Assembly (NCBI GenBank): GCA_951213105.1
Contig: OX578145.1
Location: 116,515,239 to 116,579,238 of the forward strand
Source: Amaurobius ferox
Lineage: Eukaryota > Arthropoda > Arachnida > Araneae > Amaurobiidae
DNA length: 64,000 nt
Direction of reading: 5' to 3'
Shown here: piece by piece, positions 48,940-61,046 of the stretch
How positions within the stretch are numbered: position 1 is the stretch's first letter
Layout of the letters: the number at the start of each line of letters is the position of its first letter
Notes under the pieces: generated by a model
Databases searched by the model: none
Told to the model about the DNA's origin: nothing
The model's input: only the letters and a program-made list of their open reading frames with translations
Program-made: the position numbers and the translations under genes

Positions 48940-49215
48940 AGAAAGATCAATCATGCATAAACATTGATTATGAAACACTTTCCAACTAAAATGCAATTTC
49001 ATTTAAAAATCTCTAAAATGTGATACATTCAGTGGTGATATCTTTTACATTATCACAGTACTACAGTAATTTATTATACTTAAATATTTAAAACTTCATC
49101 GAAATATAAATTGTTTGATTCTCTATTCAAAATCAATGAATATTTCAATCATATAACTTGTATTCCAGACTCCAGAGCTAAATAATTTTGTGTGAAAAAA
49201 ATTCAGCAATTGTTA
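48940..49215 (+). repeat. Repeat flanking the nested pogo block, right copy
   Basis: Matches 40701-41300 in order and orientation: caatcatgcataaacattga, ctctaaaatgtgatacattc, ctaaataattttgtgtgaaa. It may mark a host segment duplicated around the block, or another dispersed repeat. Confidence 0.65.
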
Positions 49216-49374
49216 TATAACTCACCGTACAATCGCTTGAGATATTTGCATTCTGCATAAGTTAAAATTAGGCTTTGTTGTAGAAATGATAAAAGTTTAG
49301 GGATCATTTAAAATCACAACTATTGTAAGGCACGATATTTAGATACAAAGATAATGTATGTGTGTGTGTGTATG

Positions 49375-50170
49375 TATTTAAAGTATTGGAATCGTGCTGA
49401 AAATCGGAACTCGAATTTTCGAAGGATCTACACGTTTTGGGACTTCTAGAACACGAAAAAACTATTTTTAGGGAGACGTCTGTGTGTGTGTAACGGTGTA
49501 TCTGTGTGTGTTTTTGTGTGTCTGTGAGGATATTGTATCCACTTTAACTGAAAAACTAATGGATCTAATTTCATAAAATTTGGTAGTAATTTCATAAAGT
49601 TTTTTGTGGGAAACCCTGATGTTCATTAGATTTTAGTACGATTTGTAATAAAAGAATCTGCCTTCTTTGCGAAATGGCCAGCAAAAATTGCCTTTATCCA
49701 CTCTAACAAAAAACTAATGGACCAAATTTAATAAAATTTGGTATATAAATCACTTGTAGATTATTCTGGTACGATTCGTTAAAAAGGAACGGGCTGTTTT
49801 TTTTAAATGGCCTGCAAAATTCGTTAAATCTAAAAATAAAAGACTATGTGTGCTCAATTATATCAATTAAATGCTTATTTTATACGTGATTTTTGATAAC
49901 AAAAAGAATAAGACTAATCCCATTAATCTAGGACTAGCAGTTCTTGAGATATTTTAATTTTTTCGTGTTTTCACAATGCCACCTTTGACAATAAATCCAG
50001 CTATCAAATGAGAACAAAATTTAAATGTAACGTGCAAATTCAGTGTCATTTAAAATACTTATGGTTGTTATTTTGTGCAGATAAACTCAAATTATTATTG
50101 AAGAAATAAAGAGAATGTGAATATGAGTCTGCAGGGAAAGTCATGTGCTGCCTACATCAGAATTTTTAAC
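49375..50170 (-). repeat. Inverted copy of the 747-bp family
   Basis: The reverse complement runs from aaaattctgatgtaggcagc and actttccctgcagactcata to the aaaatcggaactcgaatttt end. It includes the gcaggccattt words and a (gt)-rich tract near 49480-49520. More diverged than the tandem pair at 35384-36884. Confidence 0.8.
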
Positions 50171-51089
50171 AACCTTACAACAATGATTCATTGAAGTGAA
50201 CGGGGATTATTTGCAGGCCATTTCTAAAAAAATGTAGGATCTATATTTGAGGATCCACCAAATTTTTGTAGAATAAAATGTTCTATAAATTTAAGCTGTG
50301 TACCAAATGTCAACTCTCTAGGACGTAGGAAAGTGCATTAAAAATGCCATTAAATAAGTATAAAATGACAGACAGACGGACGACTATTAATCATGAAGAG
50401 TTATATAAAATTTAAAAAATTGTTATCTACCATATTTATTTTAAAATGTGAAACCTCTCTTATATATAAAATAATTAAACTCTTGGAAAGATATTTATTA
50501 TAAAATATATCTCTTTTTTTCTTTCTGGAGGATATAGCAAGAGTCAGAATTTAATTGAATTTGTTTTTCTTCCTATATTAAATAATTTTTATTTAAAAAA
50601 CTACCTAACATATTTTACTGAAATTTTTTTTATATATTTTATGGAATAATTTGAATATTTCCTAAAACTTTCGAAATAATTTGTGAATTTTAAATTCGCT
50701 TAAAAAATGTTTGAAAAATTAGGTCCCATAGGGTTCAATGTATTTCATTTCTTCAACCCGGGTTCAATCCAAAACTAATTGAGTTATAGTATTCATTTAT
50801 ATTCCCATAGGTCCTACAGACCGTCTGAACAACATACTAAACTTTCATTTTGATAGTCATTTTTGCGACAATTATCGTACTAACGGACAGACAGACAGAA
50901 TGAACAAAGTCAAACACTTTCAACTATGTTAAAAAGGTTGCAATAAAATGCCTTCTTTGTGTCTTGTACATTTTAGGAAATATATGTATCCTATATTATA
51001 TATTCAAATTTTTACTATTTTATTTACAATTTTCCCAAAATTGATTTATCATTGCCTCAATGCTTGGGACAATGTTTCGTGTTAGTTAA

Positions 51090-51830
51090 AATTTTTGCAA
51101 AAGAATTTGATTGATCCTGTTCCCAAAAAGCGGAAGATCATTGTGAGCTCTGGTAAAGCAGTTCTTGCTGTTGACATGCTAAGTACCAGTAAGTCATTGA
51201 CTGTTAAACCTACAAAGAAGGCTGTAGCAGTATTGATAAAAAAATAATTTAACAGAAAATGAAAGCAGGAGAATACAGTGGAACAGCCGAACAAAAGCCC
51301 AAAACATTTAAAGTTGCAACTAATAAAGGTTTGCTTTCTCATCTGATTCATCTGATCTTGAAGATGTCAACCTGTTGTCAGATAAGAATGATATTTGTAT
51401 GTCAGATAATCTGCTTGTAGATGACATTGTCACTATAAGCTTTTGTCACTATTAAGAATTTTACCATTTAATACACATTGTTTTGTAGAAAATTTGTAAT
51501 AGCGAACACTTTCATTATTTAACTTTTAGAAAGTTCGTAAAAGTTTTGAACTGCATTTGCTTAGTCTTTTTAAATTAAATTTTCATTTGTCTGTATTAAA
51601 TGCACATGAATGTAATTTGTAACTCCATAAAAATTGGGGAAATTTTCACAGATAAAATTGACCCCATTCCACCTTATAGTCATAGTTACCTTAGTAAACA
51701 TTAACATTGACCCTAATGGAGTTGTAATTGATTGGAGCTAAATTGACTTACATGTAAAAACAACAAGGGGTCAAAGTTACCCCCAAACACCAGGTAACTT
51801 TGACCCCCTCCTCTTTTATTTTTGTCATGA
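51090..51830 (+). pseudogene. pogo-type transposase tail and 3' end
   Basis: Plus-strand frames read KKRKIIVSSGKAVL near 51127 and FSSDSSDLEDVNLLSDKND near 51335-51400, a basic then acidic tail like pogo-type transposases. Downstream are several ttgaccc and gttacc words ending aggtaactttgaccccctcc near 51801, as in terminal regions of these elements. Similar words at 48429-48460 and 48815-48855 may belong to its other end. No catalytic domain is seen. Confidence 0.5.
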
Positions 51831-52010
51831 GTAATCTATACAATTAAAAGAAAATTTAACAAACTAAAATAAAACATTTTATTAAAATTTATATATAAAA
51901 AATATTTCCAAGTAATTTTTTACATAAAATTGGAAGGATATTTGATGAAAACTACAAAAAAGGGTTCATTCTTATCCCAGTTGATGATACATTATTTATT
52001 ACTTTTGGAA

Positions 52011-52977
52011 CAGCTTCGATATACAGAATCTTGACACAATCCACCATTTTTTTTTTTTCGCGCCAAGGAAGATAGTATTTAAAAAGTTCTAACAAATGCC
52101 ATGTTAGGCTTTGTGCATAACAAATATAATAATATATAATCAAAAATGCTTAAAAATGTAATACATAAATAAATATAAAGAAAAGACGATACTTAGAAAA
52201 AAGTTTGTACTTAATGAAATTTCAAAAGAACGATACTTAGAAAAAGATTGTATTTTAACTAAATTTCCAAAAAACGATGCTTAGAAAAAAGATTGTACTT
52301 TAACGAAATTTCAAAGAATGATATTTAGAAAAAAGATTGTTCTTTAACAAAATTTTCGAAAAAATATTGTACTCAAAATTTCAAAAGAACGATATTTATA
52401 AATACAATTGTACTTTAACGAAATTATACAAAATTGAAAGAGTAAAAAAAAAAATAGTACTTTTAACAAAATTATACAAAATTGAAAGAGTACACAAATT
52501 TATAAAATTCAAATATCATATAAAAACGAGAGAAAGCACATGTCAGCAACATAAAAATGGAAATTTTCATTCTAAAGTTTTTCACGTAGCTTACTTTTTT
52601 CCCAATCAAGCTCTCTGACATATTCCAAAAATTGATTAAAACAATCGGAGTAGCTTTGATATACAACACTGCTAACAGAAACCATAGAAGAAGCCATCAC
52701 TACAAAACACTCAAAAATCACTACAAAAAATCAAATATAAAAAATAATACTACTTGGTTTAATAAAATCAGAAGAACAGCACGTGTAAATATCCAACTTT
52801 GTTCGTAACATGGAGTATAGAAACAAGTAGAATGAACGCTCGAAAACTAGCAGATAGCTAGAAGGGGTTGCCAGAAAAACGGATTGTGGGATGCCACTTC
52901 GCACTAAGGGATTGCCACATTTGAAAATTTATCGCTCCAAAAATATCATCAAATCCAAATTCTGTATATCGAAGCTG
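52011..52977. mobile_element. 967-bp element with 19-bp inverted ends
   Basis: The end cagcttcgatatacagaat at 52011-52029 is exactly mirrored at 52959-52977. A degenerate internal copy (tagctttgatatacaac) lies near 52650. A clean target duplication was not seen. It contains a minisatellite and no recognisable transposase, and ends 53 bp before WASHC1 exon 3. Confidence 0.75.
52183..52430 (+). repeat. ~44-bp minisatellite
   Basis: About five units with the core cgatacttagaaaaaagatt and then gtactttaacgaaatttcaa, starting near 52187, 52230, 52275 and 52319, with degraded units after that. Confidence 0.85.
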
Positions 52978-53029
52978 TACTTTACTTTCAATTCATAAAT
53001 CACCTGTTACAAGTTCATTAGCATTTCAG

Positions 53030-53247
53030 GTATAAGAAATATGTTGTTCTGGATCCACTTGGAGCTGTTACAAAAACTAGGAAAAGTTTGGAGGAAGAAT
53101 ATGCAATGGATGAAATTGCAGCTGCACCTATTTCCATTAGTCAACGAGATCATATTGAAGCTGTTGAGAAAATGAGCTACTTCTACAACCCTGGGATGGG
53201 AGAAGTGCCTGAAATGGATGTTCCTCTTGCATTGCCAGATTTACCGG
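53030..53247 (+). CDS. WASHC1: WASHC1 coding exon 3
   Basis: After a gcatttcag acceptor the exon completes the split proline codon and reads [20 protein letters not shown], the strongly conserved WASH motif following SVSxLLLFNTxEN. It continues with [20 protein letters not shown] and then [20 protein letters not shown], the conserved region before the proline-rich linker. It ends at a GTATGT donor with one base left over, which joins exon 4 to restore PDLPGIADDLM. There are 73 codons counting the split one at its start. No stop or frameshift occurs. Confidence 0.94.
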
Positions 53248-53292
53248 GTATGTTCAGCACTTTATTTGTCATTTTATATACTCAAATTGATA

Positions 53293-56200
53293 TTAACTAG
53301 TTGAATACCCGTTGAAAATCAACGGTCTCGTAATAAGCAATCCCCTGAATAATGTAAATTTTTAAATAATTCGTGTTTCACAATCAGTTTTCAATCGGAA
53401 AATCGAATATTTTGGTGTGCAGAACCCTTTAAAGAAGAAAATACTGGAAAACATAAATTGCACACTTCTTCCTTTCAAACTATCTACCCATACACAAAAT
53501 TAAAGTACCAATCTCATCCTGAAGCATGCTATTTTATCATTTACCCATTCGAACATCTTTCTGTGGAACACAGCCATAAATGAACATTTAGGAAAACTCC
53601 ATTCGAATCTGAAATTGCCCACTTTCTTCCTTTCAAACTATCTACCAGTACACCAAATGTGAAGTCTTTATCCTATTGCAAAGTATGCTTTTACTATCAT
53701 TTCACCTTTCGAACGTTTTTCTGCGTAGTATCTGCGTAGTATCTGCGTTATCTGCGTAGTGTGCAGCACTCCTTACAATAGGAAATGTTGGAACACTGAA
53801 ATTGCACACTTTCTTCTAATGCAACAATCTACCCATATACCAAATTTGAAGTCTCTCTCTCATCGAGAAGCATGCTTTTTCTATCATTTCATTTTTCGAA
53901 TGTTTTTATGTGGAGCACCCCCCTCCCTCTTAAATGAGCATTTCTGAAAACTTCCATTATTCTTGAGTTTTCTATCAGATGATTTGCTAATGTATGAAAT
54001 ATCAAGCCTCTATCACGTTTTAGAAAGGAGTGTTTCTCCTTTATTCCAAAAATCCAATATTTTGGTGTGCAGCACCAGCTGAAGTAGAGAATAATGGAAA
54101 ACTGAAATTGTACACTTTCTTCCTTCCAGATTATCTACCCGTACACCAAATTTAAAATCTCTATCTCATCCCAAAGCATGTTTTTTATCATTTCATATTT
54201 CAAACATTTTTCTCTGGAGCACCCCCTTAATCGAACCTTTCCGAGAAACTCTATTTGTCTTGGATGTTTTCATTAAATAATTAGCCCATATACCAAATTT
54301 CAAGCCTCTATCAAAATTTAAAGGAGGAATTTCTCATTTATTCGGATAATCGAACAGTTGGGTTTGCCACACCCCCTGAATTAGAATATATTGGAAAACT
54401 GAAATTGCACATAATCATCCTTTCGAACTATCTACCCGTACACCAAATTTAAAGTATCTATCCCATCCCGAAGCATAGTTTTTCGTCATTTCACCTTTCG
54501 TACGTTTTTCTCTGGAGCACTCTCTTAAACGAACATTTTTGAAGAACTCTTTTGTCTTGGGTGTTTTCATCAAATGATTCGTCCATATATCAAATATAAA
54601 GTCTCTATCATGTTTTAAAAAGGGCGTTTCTCCTTTATTTTGAAAATCGAAAATTTTTGTGTGCAGCACCCCCTTAAGTAGAAAATATTGAAAAACTGAA
54701 ATTGTACATTTTCTTCCTTCCAAAATATCTACCCATATACAAAATTTGGAATCTATATCTCATTGCAAAGCATGTTTTTTTATCAATTCATCTTTCGAAA
54801 GTTTTCGTCTGGAGCACCCCCTTAAACGAACATTTTTGAAAAACTATATTCGTCTTGGGTGTTTTCATCAAATGATTAGTCCATATGTACCCAGTTTCAA
54901 GTCTCTATCAAATTTTAAAGGAGCTGTTTCTCATTTATTCGGAAAATCGAGTATTTTGGTGTGTGGCAGCCTCTTAAGTAGAAAATATTGAAAATTTGAA
55001 ATTGCGCACTTCCTTCCTTTCGAACGGTTTACCCATACATCAAATTTGAAGTCTCTATCTTATCCCAAAGCATGTTTTCCTATCATTTCACTTTTCGAAC
55101 ATTTTGGTGTGGAGCCCCCCCCCCCCCCCCCCCCCTCTAGAGAACCTTTTCAAAAAATTCGATTTTTCCGGGTTTTTTTTATCAAACAACCGAGCCGTGT
55201 ACCAAATTTCAAGTCTCTATCTATTCAGAAAGTGCCTATAAAAAAGCGTGACAGACAGACGGACACTTGGCAATTAGTATATACTAGCCGAATACCCGTT
55301 TAAAATCAACTATCTCACAATGAGCACCCCCTGAATATTGTCATTTTTTTAATAATTTGCGTTTCACATTTATTCGGCAGATCGAATATTTTAGTGTGCA
55401 GAACCTCCTAAAGATGAAAATATTGGAAAATTTAAATTGCGTACGTCTTCCTTTCGAATTATCTACCAGTACACCAAATTAAAGTCTCTATCTCTTCCCG
55501 AAGCATACTATTTTATCATCTCCCCTTTCGAACATTTTTCTTTGGAGCACACCCATAAAAGAACAGTTTTGAAAAACTCTGTTCGTGTTGGGCTTTTTAT
55601 CAGGTGATTGACCCATATACCAAATATCAAGCCTCTATCACATGTAAAAGGAAACATGTCTCATTTATTTCGAAAATCGAACATATTGGCGTTCCGCACC
55701 TCCTAAAGTAGCAAATATTGGAAATCTGAAATTTGCACGCATTCTTCCTTTCAAACTATCTACAGTACACTAAATTTGATGTCTCTATCCTATTGTGGAG
55801 CATGTTTTTCCATCACTTCATATTTCGAACGTTTTTCTGTGTTGCATCCCCTTAAATGATCATTTTTGAAAAACCGTAATAATCTTATGTTTTTTTTATC
55901 AAATGATTAGCCCATATATTAAACTTCAAGCTTCTATCACACTCTAAATGAGGTGTGTTTCAGTTGTTCATGAAATCGAACCTATTAGTGTGCTGCACCC
56001 CCTACAATAGCAAATGTTGAAAATCTGCATCCTGTTGCTCCAAGTCCTCTGGACAAGCCGGACGGCCTGGGGCTTTCACACTTTCATCCTTTCCAACTAT
56101 CTACCCGTATACCAAATTTGAAGTCTCTAACTCATCGCGAAGCATGCTTTTTCTATCATTTCACCCATCGAATGTTTTTTTGTTGAGTACCCACACCCCT

Positions 56201-56955
56201 TTTAATATACATTTTTGAAAACTCCATTCTTCTTGAGTTTAACTATTAAATGATTCACCTATATACCAAACATCAAGCCTCTATCACATTCTAAACGTGA
56301 TATTTCTACTTCATTCCAAAAATCGAACATTTTTGTGTGCGACACCCCCTAAAGTAGAAAATATTGGAAAACTGAAATTGTACACTTTCTTCCTTCCAAA
56401 CTATCGACCCATACACCAAATTCCAAATCTCTATCTCATCCCAAAGTATGTTTTCTTATCAATTCACCTTTCGAACGTTTTCCTCTAGAGCACCCCCTTA
56501 AACGAACATTTTTGAAAAACTATATTCGTCTTGGGTGTTTTCATCAAATGATTAGTTCATATATCTAATTTCAAGCCTCTATCAAATTTTAAAAGAGCCG
56601 TTTTTCATTTATTCGGTAAATCAAACATTTTGGTGTGCGACACCCCCTTAAGTAGAAAATATTGGAAATCTGAAATTGCACATTTTCTTCCTTTCGAACA
56701 ATTTACCATACACCAAATTTGAAGTCTGTATCTTATGGCAAAGTATACTTTCCTATCATTTTACTTTTCGAATGATTTGGTGTGGAGCACCCCCTCTAGA
56801 AAACGTTTTCGAAACATTCGATTTTTTACAGGGGGTTTTATCGAACGATCGACCCGTGTACCAAATTTCAAGTCTCTATCTATTCCGGAATTGCCTAAAA
56901 AAGCGTGACAGACAGACAGACAGACGGACACTTAGCAATTAGTATATATAGATAG
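53293..56955 (+). repeat. Two arrays of ~300-bp satellite-like units
   Basis: Units with the core ctatctacccgtacaccaaa and then aagtctctatctcatcccaa, aacgaacatttttgaaaaac and tgtgcagcaccccct recur. Cores lie near 53480, 53640, 53825, 54132, 54428, 54726, 55027, 55461, 55750, 56098, 56400 and 56701; most spacings are 290-350 bp. Two parallel blocks are visible: 53297 (agttgaatacccgttgaaaa) to 55283, and 55285 (tagccgaatacccgtttaaa) to 56950. Each ends with gacagacagacggacacttg or similar, then caattagtatata. So each block is one element with internal repeats. Confidence 0.88.
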
Positions 56956-57387
56956 ATAGGAACCTGAAATAAAGCTTTTTATAAAGGGTCCAGAAAATGA
57001 ACCCAGATTTTTTTTATACAGATTCGTGGAGATCATTCTTTATAAAGAATAAATTTTATGCAAATTTTAAGAGAATTTGGATGAAACAAAAATGATATTT
57101 TAATTTCATATGTGTTAAAAATTTTTGGTATTAAATTGGAATAATGTCTAAAAGTAATGTCAATATCTTTTTATACTTACATTTAAAATGTACAGGTAAT
57201 AAGCAGTTATTACGAAAATATCATTTTAATTAGCCATTTCTTTTTAATTTATTATTTTACAAAACAGTGGTGTAACTAAGTGTTCCTTTATGTGTCATAA
57301 TGCACATTTCATTAATTAAATCCATTTGCTAAGCAATAATTATTTCTATTGACCTATTTGGCTGGTACCCCCTTCCTTTTTTTTAAG

Positions 57388-57505
57388 ACTCTTGATTCAC
57401 TTAATTGTGTTATAAATACGTTGCCTCTTGATTATGTTATAAATACATCCACTCTTGATTGTGTTAGAAATACATTCACTCTTGATTGTGTTAGAAATAC
57501 GTTGT
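57388..57505 (+). repeat. 30-bp minisatellite
   Basis: About four units with the core ctcttgattgtgttagaaat followed by acattca or acgttg. They explain the small open frame in this stretch. Confidence 0.85.
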
Positions 57506-58242
57506 TAGTAACTATATATTTTGTTTCTGTTTTATCTAAGATAACTCTAATTTCATTATCACAGCTGATTTAGAGCTAAGGCATGCAACCCTCTGCCAAT
57601 CGTCACAAGTGGCAAACTATAAAAGTGTGGCAAACTTAAATTTACCAGCTCCCACAGTAAAATAAACTTTTTTCTGATGGTGTTCTGGTTGTAACTTGAT
57701 ATTGTTATTTCCTCGAGTGGTAGATATATGACACTTTAATTATTTATAAAAGTAACTTTTATCTCACAAGCATACAAAATGAAATTTTTAGAGATTTATA
57801 AATTTAAAAAATCACATCATAAACAAGCATCTGCTTGCATATCAAGTTCTAAAACAACAGAATAAACTTTCTTCAGAAAATATATGTTTTCTGTATGGTA
57901 GGGTGGAAAAGGAGATTAACATGTATCATTAGGTACAGTCCGACTTCTGTGAATTGGCAGATGACCTTGGATGAGTCCACTTCGCTTAAGGGAAGAAGGC
58001 TGGTAAACAGACGATTTGTGCATTACAGGGAAAATGCTGCTGAACGCAGAAACCTGTTTGGCGACCGCGTATTTTGCCAAGAATTTGGAATTTAGAATTG
58101 TTGGAATGCATTTAGAATCGTTGCGTTGGACTAGCATTGCACTTGCGACTAAAAGTCTGTCTAACCTCTGTTCCAACTTCTAACATCAGTTTATTTAGTT
58201 AATCAGAATCTGATATTTGTGAACCTTGCTTCTGTCGACAAA

Positions 58243-59190
58243 ATGTCTGTAAAAGGAAAAGTAATTCATACCAAGGAAAGAAATGTGGTCCACAAAGTCC
58301 TCAATTTTTTTGAGGCCGAAGCAACTTCAGGAAAGTTATGCATCCCCATCCAACAGGTCCAGAAAGAACAGCCACTGCAACTGGTGTGTCAATGAGAACA
58401 ATTGCATGCATCAAGAGAGAATCAAATAAATCACCGATCCTAGTGTCGTCACGTAAAAAAAAGAGACCCGAGATATATCGAAATGCAGTTTCAAGTGTGG
58501 ATGATTTTGATTTATGTGTAATTCGGCAAACGGTGAACAAATTTTATGCTAGTGATAAAATACCTTCTCTCAATACTTTGTTACCTGCTATAAAGGAGAA
58601 AATTAATTTTTCTTGGAAAAAAGAAACATTGCGGAGAATAATGCATAAAATCGGATATTGGTGGAAACGCTGCCAAGACGAAAGGACAGTGGTTATGGAA
58701 AGACAAGACATTGTGCAGTGGAGATATAGATTTTTACGAGAGATAAAAAAGTACAGAGACAGCAAACAAGTAATAATTTATTTGGATGAAACCTGGATAG
58801 ACAGCAATCTGTGCTTCGGGAAATGTTGGCAGGTTGATAAAATTGGAGCTCTCACAAAAAGTAGTGCTGGGAATAGACTGATAGTTGTACATGCAGGCAA
58901 CCAGGATGGATTCATACCAGGAGCAAGTTTGGTATTTCAATCTGGCACCGCCTCAGGAGACTATCACGGTCAAATGAATTTTGATAATTTTTCAAAGTGG
59001 TTACAAGAAAAACGATTGCAAATATACCAGCTAATAGTGTAATCTGTATGGACAATGCCTCTTACCATACTAAGATTTTAAACCGTATGCCATCTAAATA
59101 TACAACCAAAAAGAAACTATCTGAATGGTTAAAAGAAAGAGGGGGGGGGGGGGTATAGATTCCTTAGATAACATGACCATGCAGAGCTAA
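58243..59190 (+). pseudogene. IS630/Tc1-type DDE transposase, frameshifted
   Basis: The first frame starts MSVKGKVIHTKERNVVHKVL at 58243. After a shift near 58350 it continues as TATGVSMRTIACIKRESNKS and an open stretch to 59042. That stretch has VIIYLDETWIDSNLCFGKCW (first catalytic D) at about 58770 and LIVVHAGNQDGFIPGASLVF plus SGDYHGQMNFDNFSKWLQEK near 58880-59010. A second shift near 59035 leads to VICMDNASYHTKILNRMPSK (second D) and KLSEWLKERGGGG, ending at a stop at 59188. A run of 12 G near 59141 has disturbed the tail, and the third acidic residue is not visible. The family is common in arthropod genomes. It is relatively young, with only two shifts. Confidence 0.85.
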
Positions 59191-59770
59191 GCTCTAATGC
59201 AGAACTCTCCAAATAGTGGCACACAAACAAGGATAATGTTTAGATAACATATTTAAAATTAATTAAATTACAAAAATTTATTTCAAAATGAACAAATATT
59301 AATACTTTGTGAAATATGTAACTGTATAAAATGTGATGCATAGATATTACTGAAATAATTTTCAACGGCAGCAAAAGTATTCGGATTGAAAAATTTTCTC
59401 TGTGTTTGATAGAAGTTAAACGCGTTATATAAAGAGTAAAATATATAATGATAAAAATATAGAGATGTGCGTATGTCGCGTTGTGCATTCCTCACTAAAT
59501 AAAAGAGTTTAAGTTACAAGAAAAGTATTACAACACGAACTCTTAAATTTTAATAAAACATTTACAACCATTATTGTAATAAATAATTTTAATCATTGTG
59601 AAGAATAATTTTAATCATTGTGTTTTAATCATTCCACCATATCCCAACACTTACACTGAATGTACTTATACGTATAAAGCTCTTTATCGTATTGCACAAA
59701 TTATAAATTAATTCGCACTAAAGATTCCAATTCTGGAAACCCGTTCTTCTTAAGACGTTTCTACCTGTCA

Positions 59771-59998
59771 TTGAATTTAACTAATGGACTCGTCCAAAAT
59801 CACGTGACCAAAATGCCTTCTCACTGGAGTCGTACTATATGTGAATTAATGTTCTCTATGATGGGAATCATCAAGTCAAAGTATGAATCTTTGATTGTTG
59901 ATGTTAATTTAGAGGTGGAGTTGAAATGTGCATTCAATTCAGATATTCTGCCAATGTTTTTGCAACTTGTTAAAGAAAAGCATCAGATTTTCTATTAA
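59771..59998 (+). pseudogene. Possible hAT/ZBED-like C-terminal remnant
   Basis: A frame of 75 codons reads WSRTICELMFSMMGIIKSKY, then ESLIVDVNLEVELKCAFNSD and ends LVKEKHQIFY. The spacing of a KSKYxSLxxxxxLxxxL block before a charged KxKHQ end resembles the C terminus of FAM200/ZBED5-like hAT-derived proteins. The match is loose and from memory; no catalytic part is nearby. It could equally be chance. Confidence 0.35.
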
Positions 59999-60377
59999 AT
60001 TATCTTACGTTTTCAATGCACCTGCATTTGAGGCAGTTATAACTGAATAGTCAAAATGTACATGTTTTGAATAAACTTGTTTAAACACAACAGTATATGT
60101 TGTTTTAAATGTTTGATTGAACCACCTAATTTCTAAACCTTTACGTGGTGTGTAAATTTCACTTCATTTGCTACACCTGTGGCTACATTGAAAAATAGGT
60201 TGTCCACTTCAGATTTAGAAGGTTTAGATGGTTTTACCCCCCCCCCCCCTCCCTATTTTTCATTTAAAAAAAAAAAGAAAAAGAAAATTCTCTTCCTATC
60301 ATTTTACTTATTGATTTTCTTTATATTAGAAAGTACAGTGGTGAATAACTATAAATAATATATTATGTTTATTTAAG

Positions 60378-60856
60378 GTATTGCTGATGATTTAATGTTC
60401 AGTGGTGATTTAGAGGCATCTATAGCTCCTTCGTCTGTGCCTGTTATATCCAATACTGTGTTACCTGAGCTACCAACTGTTGCACTTGAAAGCCCAAGTT
60501 CAGACATTACAATTCCAAATGTCTCTAATGCTGGACTTAATCTTCCTTCTGTGCCATCCGAAACTAGTGCTACTGTACCTATTGCTGCACATCCTCCACC
60601 TCCACCACCACCACCACCACCACCACCACCTCCACCACCACCTATGTCTCCATCTGATGAAATTACACCAGATACAAGCTCTAGTGTCCAACCTGAAAAG
60701 AAACAAAGTCCTGCTACAGAGACTCCAAAACCAGTGGTGAATTCAGGGGATGCTAGAGCTAATTTGTTGGAATCTATTAGACAAGCTGGTGGTAGTGGCA
60801 AAGCAAAATTAAAAAGTGTAACAGATAGAAAATTGGAAGCAAAAAAGAAAAAAGAG
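60378..60856 (+). CDS. WASHC1: WASHC1 coding exon 4 (proline-rich and WH2)
   Basis: The exon completes the G of PDLPG and reads [20 protein letters not shown], then a Ser/Thr/Pro-rich linker. A run of 17 prolines (about 60592-60642) is encoded largely by cca repeats. The conserved [20 protein letters not shown] follows, with KLKSV; this is the WH2 (V) motif that binds monomeric actin. It ends KLEAKKKKE at a weak donor GTTATT at 60857, phase 0. Relatives continue with more K/E residues, then the Arp2/3-binding acidic tail. That tail was not found before 64000 and should lie to the right. If the donor were skipped, translation would run on in frame to a stop at 60929-60931, giving a form that lacks the acidic tail. 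Confidence 0.92.
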
Positions 60857-61046
60857 GTTATTTCTATTTTTATCTTATCTATATACATATATTTTACTTA
60901 CAGTGCATATTATTTCAACATTTTCATCTGAGTACATACAAATCGACTGTGTTGTAACATAAGATACCTTACAATCATTATCAATAAATACATGTGACTT
61001 TTCATACAAGCAATAAATAAATAGAACACACTATAAAATACTGTAT

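Larger units (their letters stand above)
33899..53029 (+). other. WASHC1: WASHC1 intron 2
   Basis: A 19.1-kb intron between GTAAGT and an acceptor gcatttcag. It is mostly repeats: a TIR element, 747-bp tandem repeats, SINE arrays, nested pogo-type elements, a large inverted repeat and a MITE that ends 53 bp before exon 3. Stretches with nothing recognised are 36885-38234, 39961-40700, 49216-49374 and 50171-51080. Confidence 0.85.
53248..60377 (+). other. WASHC1: WASHC1 intron 3
   Basis: A 7.1-kb intron between GTATGT and an acceptor tatttaag. Its first half is a satellite-like array; then come a minisatellite, a frameshifted transposase and a possible hAT remnant. The stretches 56956-57387, 57506-58242 and 59191-59770 have nothing else recognised, apart from a tcattaggtacagtccgact word near 57930 that resembles a pogo-type end. 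Confidence 0.85.

Noticed and set aside
51082..51351. Minus-strand 89-codon hydrophobic frame
   Set aside because: The plus strand over the same bases carries a basic and acidic pogo-type tail, which explains the sequence better.
53293..56955. CRISPR-like array of regular repeats
   Set aside because: Units are about 300 bp, diverged and contiguous, without short spacers, and the host is a eukaryote.
60373..60888. A minus-strand frame of 171 codons with a long glycine run, and an overlapping frame rich in histidine
   Set aside because: Both are shadows of the cca-repeat polyproline run in WASHC1 exon 4.
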